Source of the DNA: an uncultured Eubacteriales bacterium | Lineage (GTDB): Bacteria; Bacillota; Clostridia; Oscillospirales; CAG-382 | Direction of reading: 5' to 3' | Assembly: GCA_900548115.1 (NCBI GenBank) | Contig: URJL01000048.1 | Span: forward strand, 1-15,696 | DNA: 15,696 bases | Shown here: positions 13,753 through 15,696 of the stretch, piece after piece | How positions within the stretch are numbered: position 1 is the first letter of the stretch | Layout of the letters: every line of letters starts with the position of its first letter | Made by a program: the position numbers and the translations under genes | Notes under the pieces: model-generated | Told to the model about the DNA's origin: nothing | What the model saw: only the letters and a program-made list of their open reading frames with translations | Databases searched by the model: none

Positions 13753-14658
13753 TTACGATTCGCGCGTGATGGTGTAATCGGCAAGCTCGCACAGAAAACG
13801 GCTGCCGTCGTAAGCGCCGACGGCGGTGCGTGCCGAAAGAGCAAGCTCACGCGCCAAAACCTTGGATTGCTCCAAGCCCAAAAGGGTAACATAGGTGTTT
13901 TTGTGATCTTTTTTGTCGCTTCCGCACTTCTTCCCGAGCTTTTTTTCATCTCCGATCACGTCGAGAATATCGTCGGCAATTTGGAAAGCAATGCCGAGCG
14001 ATGCCGCATAATCGACCGCGCTCTTGTATTCGGGCGTGTCTTCCTCCACTCCGGCAGCAATACAGCCGAGCACACAGGCACATTTGATCAAAGCACCCGT
14101 CTTTTTGGCGTGAAGGGTCTGCAAAAGCGAAAGATCGATGTCTTTTCCCTCGTTTTCAAGGTCGATCTGCTGACCGCCGCACATGCCGCACGGACCGCAA
14201 AGATGGGAAAGAGCCGCAACCGCACGAAGATTTTGACGGTCCGAGAGCGTTTCGGAGGGAAGCACCTCGAAAGCATAAGAAAGGAGCGAATCGCCCGCCA
14301 AAAGGGCGCAGGACTCGCCGAACACGACATGATTGGTCGGCTTTCCGCGGCGGAGGTCGTCGTTGTCCATGCAGGGCATGTCGTCATGAATCAGCGAAAA
14401 AGTATGCACCATTTCGAGCGCACAGGCATACGAAACGGCGTCCTCGATCTTCCCGCCGAACAGCGAACAAAAGGCATAGACCAGCGCGGGACGCATTCTC
14501 TTTCCGCCCGCCAAAAGGCTGTAGCGCATCGCGTCGCACAGCGTTTTGAAATGGGGATAAGCGCTGTCCTCGGAAAGATTGTCCATAAGGCGGGCAAGAT
14601 GCCCCTCGGTAAGTTGTGCATAACGGGCGAGTGTTTCGTTTAAATAATCATTCGTCAT
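13753..14658 (-). CDS. ispA: Farnesyl-diphosphate-synthase-type polyprenyl synthetase
   Basis: Short-chain trans-prenyltransferase of 301 residues that condenses isopentenyl diphosphate with allylic diphosphates to make the farnesyl precursor of undecaprenyl phosphate and quinones. Motifs: LLAGGKRMRPAL (48-59, IPP binding), the first Asp-rich motif LIHDDMPCMDNDDLRRGKPT (89-108) with DDxxxxD at Asp92, Asp93 and Asp98, HAKKTGALI (183-191), and the second Asp-rich motif FQIADDILDVIGD (225-237). The residues before the first Asp motif (VHTFSLIHDD) resemble bacterial farnesyl synthases such as E. coli IspA, so C15 is the likely product; geranylgeranyl cannot be excluded. A Cys-rich CGPCGMCGGQQ (154-164) is present. 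It overlaps the end of xseB by 11 bases, with AAGGAG upstream, as in many bacteria. Confidence 0.93.
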   Translation of the reverse strand: MTNDYLNETLARYAQLTEGHLARLMDNLSEDSAYPHFKTLCDAMRYSLLAGGKRMRPALVYAFCSLFGGKIEDAVSYACALEMVHTFSLIHDDMPCMDNDDLRRGKPTNHVVFGESCALLAGDSLLSYAFEVLPSETLSDRQNLRAVAALSHLCGPCGMCGGQQIDLENEGKDIDLSLLQTLHAKKTGALIKCACVLGCIAAGVEEDTPEYKSAVDYAASLGIAFQIADDILDVIGDEKKLGKKCGSDKKDHKNTYVTLLGLEQSKVLARELALSARTAVGAYDGSRFLCELADYTITRES

Positions 14659-14875
14659 GCTCTTCTCCTTTTGCGATCTCGTCGGCGGACAATACCTTTA
14701 TCTTCTTTTCCGCTTCGGAAAGGCGTTTTTCCGCTTCCTTTATGAGCGAAACGCCTTCGCCGTAGAGCGCGAGCGCTTCTTCGAGCGGAAGATCTCCCTC
14801 CAGTCGGGCGGATATTTCATCCAGGCGCGAGAGAGCCGCTTCGATTGAAAAATCGGTTTTCTTTTTTGCGGGCAT
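14648..14875 (-). CDS. xseB: Exodeoxyribonuclease VII small subunit
   Basis: A 75-residue protein, the normal size of XseB, which binds XseA to form exonuclease VII, an enzyme degrading single-stranded DNA. The start MPAKKKTDFSIEAALSRLDEI is set by AGGAGG about 10 bases upstream, within the end of xseA. The core FSIEAALSRLDEISARLEGDLPLEEALALYGEGVSLIKEAEKRLSEAEKKI (residues 9-59) is the typical helical hairpin: an LExG-like turn with LPLEEAL and the YGEGV-LI-EAE pattern. The gene starts two bases after xseA ends and overlaps ispA, so the three are probably translated together. An upstream in-frame extension is possible on paper but lies in xseA and is not used. Confidence 0.93.
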   Translation of the reverse strand: MPAKKKTDFSIEAALSRLDEISARLEGDLPLEEALALYGEGVSLIKEAEKRLSEAEKKIKVLSADEIAKGEEHDE

Positions 14876-14877
14876 GA

Positions 14878-15696
14878 TTATTTTTCCTCCTTGGATTCGG
14901 TGACGGCACAAACGGCGCCGTCGGAAAAACGAACGGAAATTTTTTGTCCGACCGAAAGCGCTTTTGCGCTTTTGACGAGCGTGCCCTTTTCGTCGGATAC
15001 AAGCGCATAACCGCGCGCCATGACCGACAGGGGGCTCAGCGCGGAAAGCTTTGCCGCGCAAAGCGAGAGCGCGGTTCGGCGGCTTTTTATCTTTTCCGAA
15101 AGCGCTTCGGAAAGGGCATCGGAGCGGGATTTGAGCGCTTCGCGCTTGCGGTCGAGAAAATATTCGGGCTTTGAAAAGACTGCCTTTTGCTTTTGGAGTG
15201 AAAGCGCGTGCGCACGCTCCTCAAAAAGTGCCGTCAGGGCGTGATAAAGCGAAAGCTTTCGCCCGTCAAGCGTTCGCAAAAGCTCTTTGGTATCGGGAAC
15301 GGCAAGCTCTGCCGCCGCCGACGGTGTGGGCGCGCGAAGATCCGCAACAAAGTCGCAGATCGTAAAATCGGTCTCGTGTCCCACGGCGGAGATGATCGGA
15401 ATTTCCGACGCATAGATCTCGCGGGCAAGTTCTTCGTTGTTAAAAGCCCAAAGATCCTCCATCGAACCGCCGCCCCGCCCGATGATGATCGTGTCGACGG
15501 GATAATGACGATTGAAAAAGCGTACCGCGCGGCAAAGCTCCTTTGCCGCCCCCGCGCCCTGTACGAGCGAGGGGAAAATCGTGATCGAAGCGTACGGAAA
15601 ACGACGCGAAAGAATGTTTTTCATATCGGCGACCGCCGCACCCGTGTCGGCGGTGATGATTCCGATCTTCGAAGGGGAGGGGGGGATCGGCTTTTT
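14878..15696 (-). CDS. xseA: Exodeoxyribonuclease VII large subunit (5' end outside window)
   Basis: The C-terminal 272 residues of XseA, reading leftward from the window edge; the start and the N-terminal OB-fold lie outside. The open frame runs without a stop to base 15696. It begins in KKPIPPSPSKIGIITADTGAAVADMKNIL, the usual start of the catalytic domain, so the internal ATG at 15624 is not the start. Motifs in the visible part: IIGRGGGSMEDLWAFNNEELAR (71-92), VGHETDFTICDFVADLRAPTPSAAAE (105-130), then a long charged coiled-coil-like region (about 131-215), and MARGYALVSDEKG near the end. Together with xseB it makes exonuclease VII. The C-rich codons near the window edge keep frame. Confidence 0.95.
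   Translation of the reverse strand, partial: KKPIPPSPSKIGIITADTGAAVADMKNILSRRFPYASITIFPSLVQGAGAAKELCRAVRFFNRHYPVDTIIIGRGGGSMEDLWAFNNEELAREIYASEIPIISAVGHETDFTICDFVADLRAPTPSAAAELAVPDTKELLRTLDGRKLSLYHALTALFEERAHALSLQKQKAVFSKPEYFLDRKREALKSRSDALSEALSEKIKSRRTALSLCAAKLSALSPLSVMARGYALVSDEKGTLVKSAKALSVGQKISVRFSDGAVCAVTESKEEK

Noticed and set aside
13867..14643. 258-codon plus-strand frame across ispA
   Set aside because: Shadow of ispA, which has both Asp-rich motifs on the minus strand.
14876..15061. 62-residue N-terminal extension of xseB
   Set aside because: It lies within xseA in another frame and is Arg-rich; XseB proteins are normally about 75 residues.
15659..15684. C-rich run near the window end as a possible frameshift in xseA
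   Set aside because: The frame reads through it into a family-typical KIGIIT sequence, so no break is evident.

Overview
The window reads as ordinary chromosome from a mid-GC Gram-positive bacterium of the Clostridia. This rests on the T-box leader, the lipoprotein-anchored binding proteins, the strong AGGAGG-type ribosome sites, the sigma-A-like promoters with 17-base spacers, and the gene families present. A species cannot be named from this sequence. No mobile element, CRISPR array, tRNA, rRNA or phage gene was seen.

Left part (1-3611): two tandem promoters and a T-box leader with a UGG (tryptophan) specifier codon precede trpX-trpY-trpZ, a three-part ABC importer (lipoprotein, permease, ATPase). 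The leader should let uncharged tRNA-Trp switch the operon on, so the importer is most likely for tryptophan. A hairpin cluster separates trpX from the coupled trpY-trpZ pair, and a strong terminator closes the unit.

Middle part (3612-9010): a complete branched-chain-amino-acid-type importer, livJ-livH-livM-livG-livF, with its own extended -10 promoter and a terminator. Hairpins between livJ and livH again separate the abundant binding protein from the membrane and ATPase genes. livM/livG and livG/livF overlap.

Right part, plus strand (9011-13277): mutY (adenine glycosylase) overlaps a MATE efflux gene, both under one promoter. A lone WbsX/GH99-like carbohydrate gene follows with its own promoter. 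A perfect 14-bp hairpin separates it from the converging minus-strand operon.

Minus strand (13282-15696, reading leftward): xseA (cut by the window end), xseB, a farnesyl-diphosphate-synthase-type prenyltransferase (ispA) and a YuiD-like divergent PAP2 membrane protein. All are tightly spaced or overlapping, a housekeeping DNA repair/isoprenoid unit. The points most worth a second look are the T-box with its duplicated promoter region, the inter-cistronic hairpins after each binding-protein gene, a lineage-type insertion in LivG, and the orphan WbsX-like gene.
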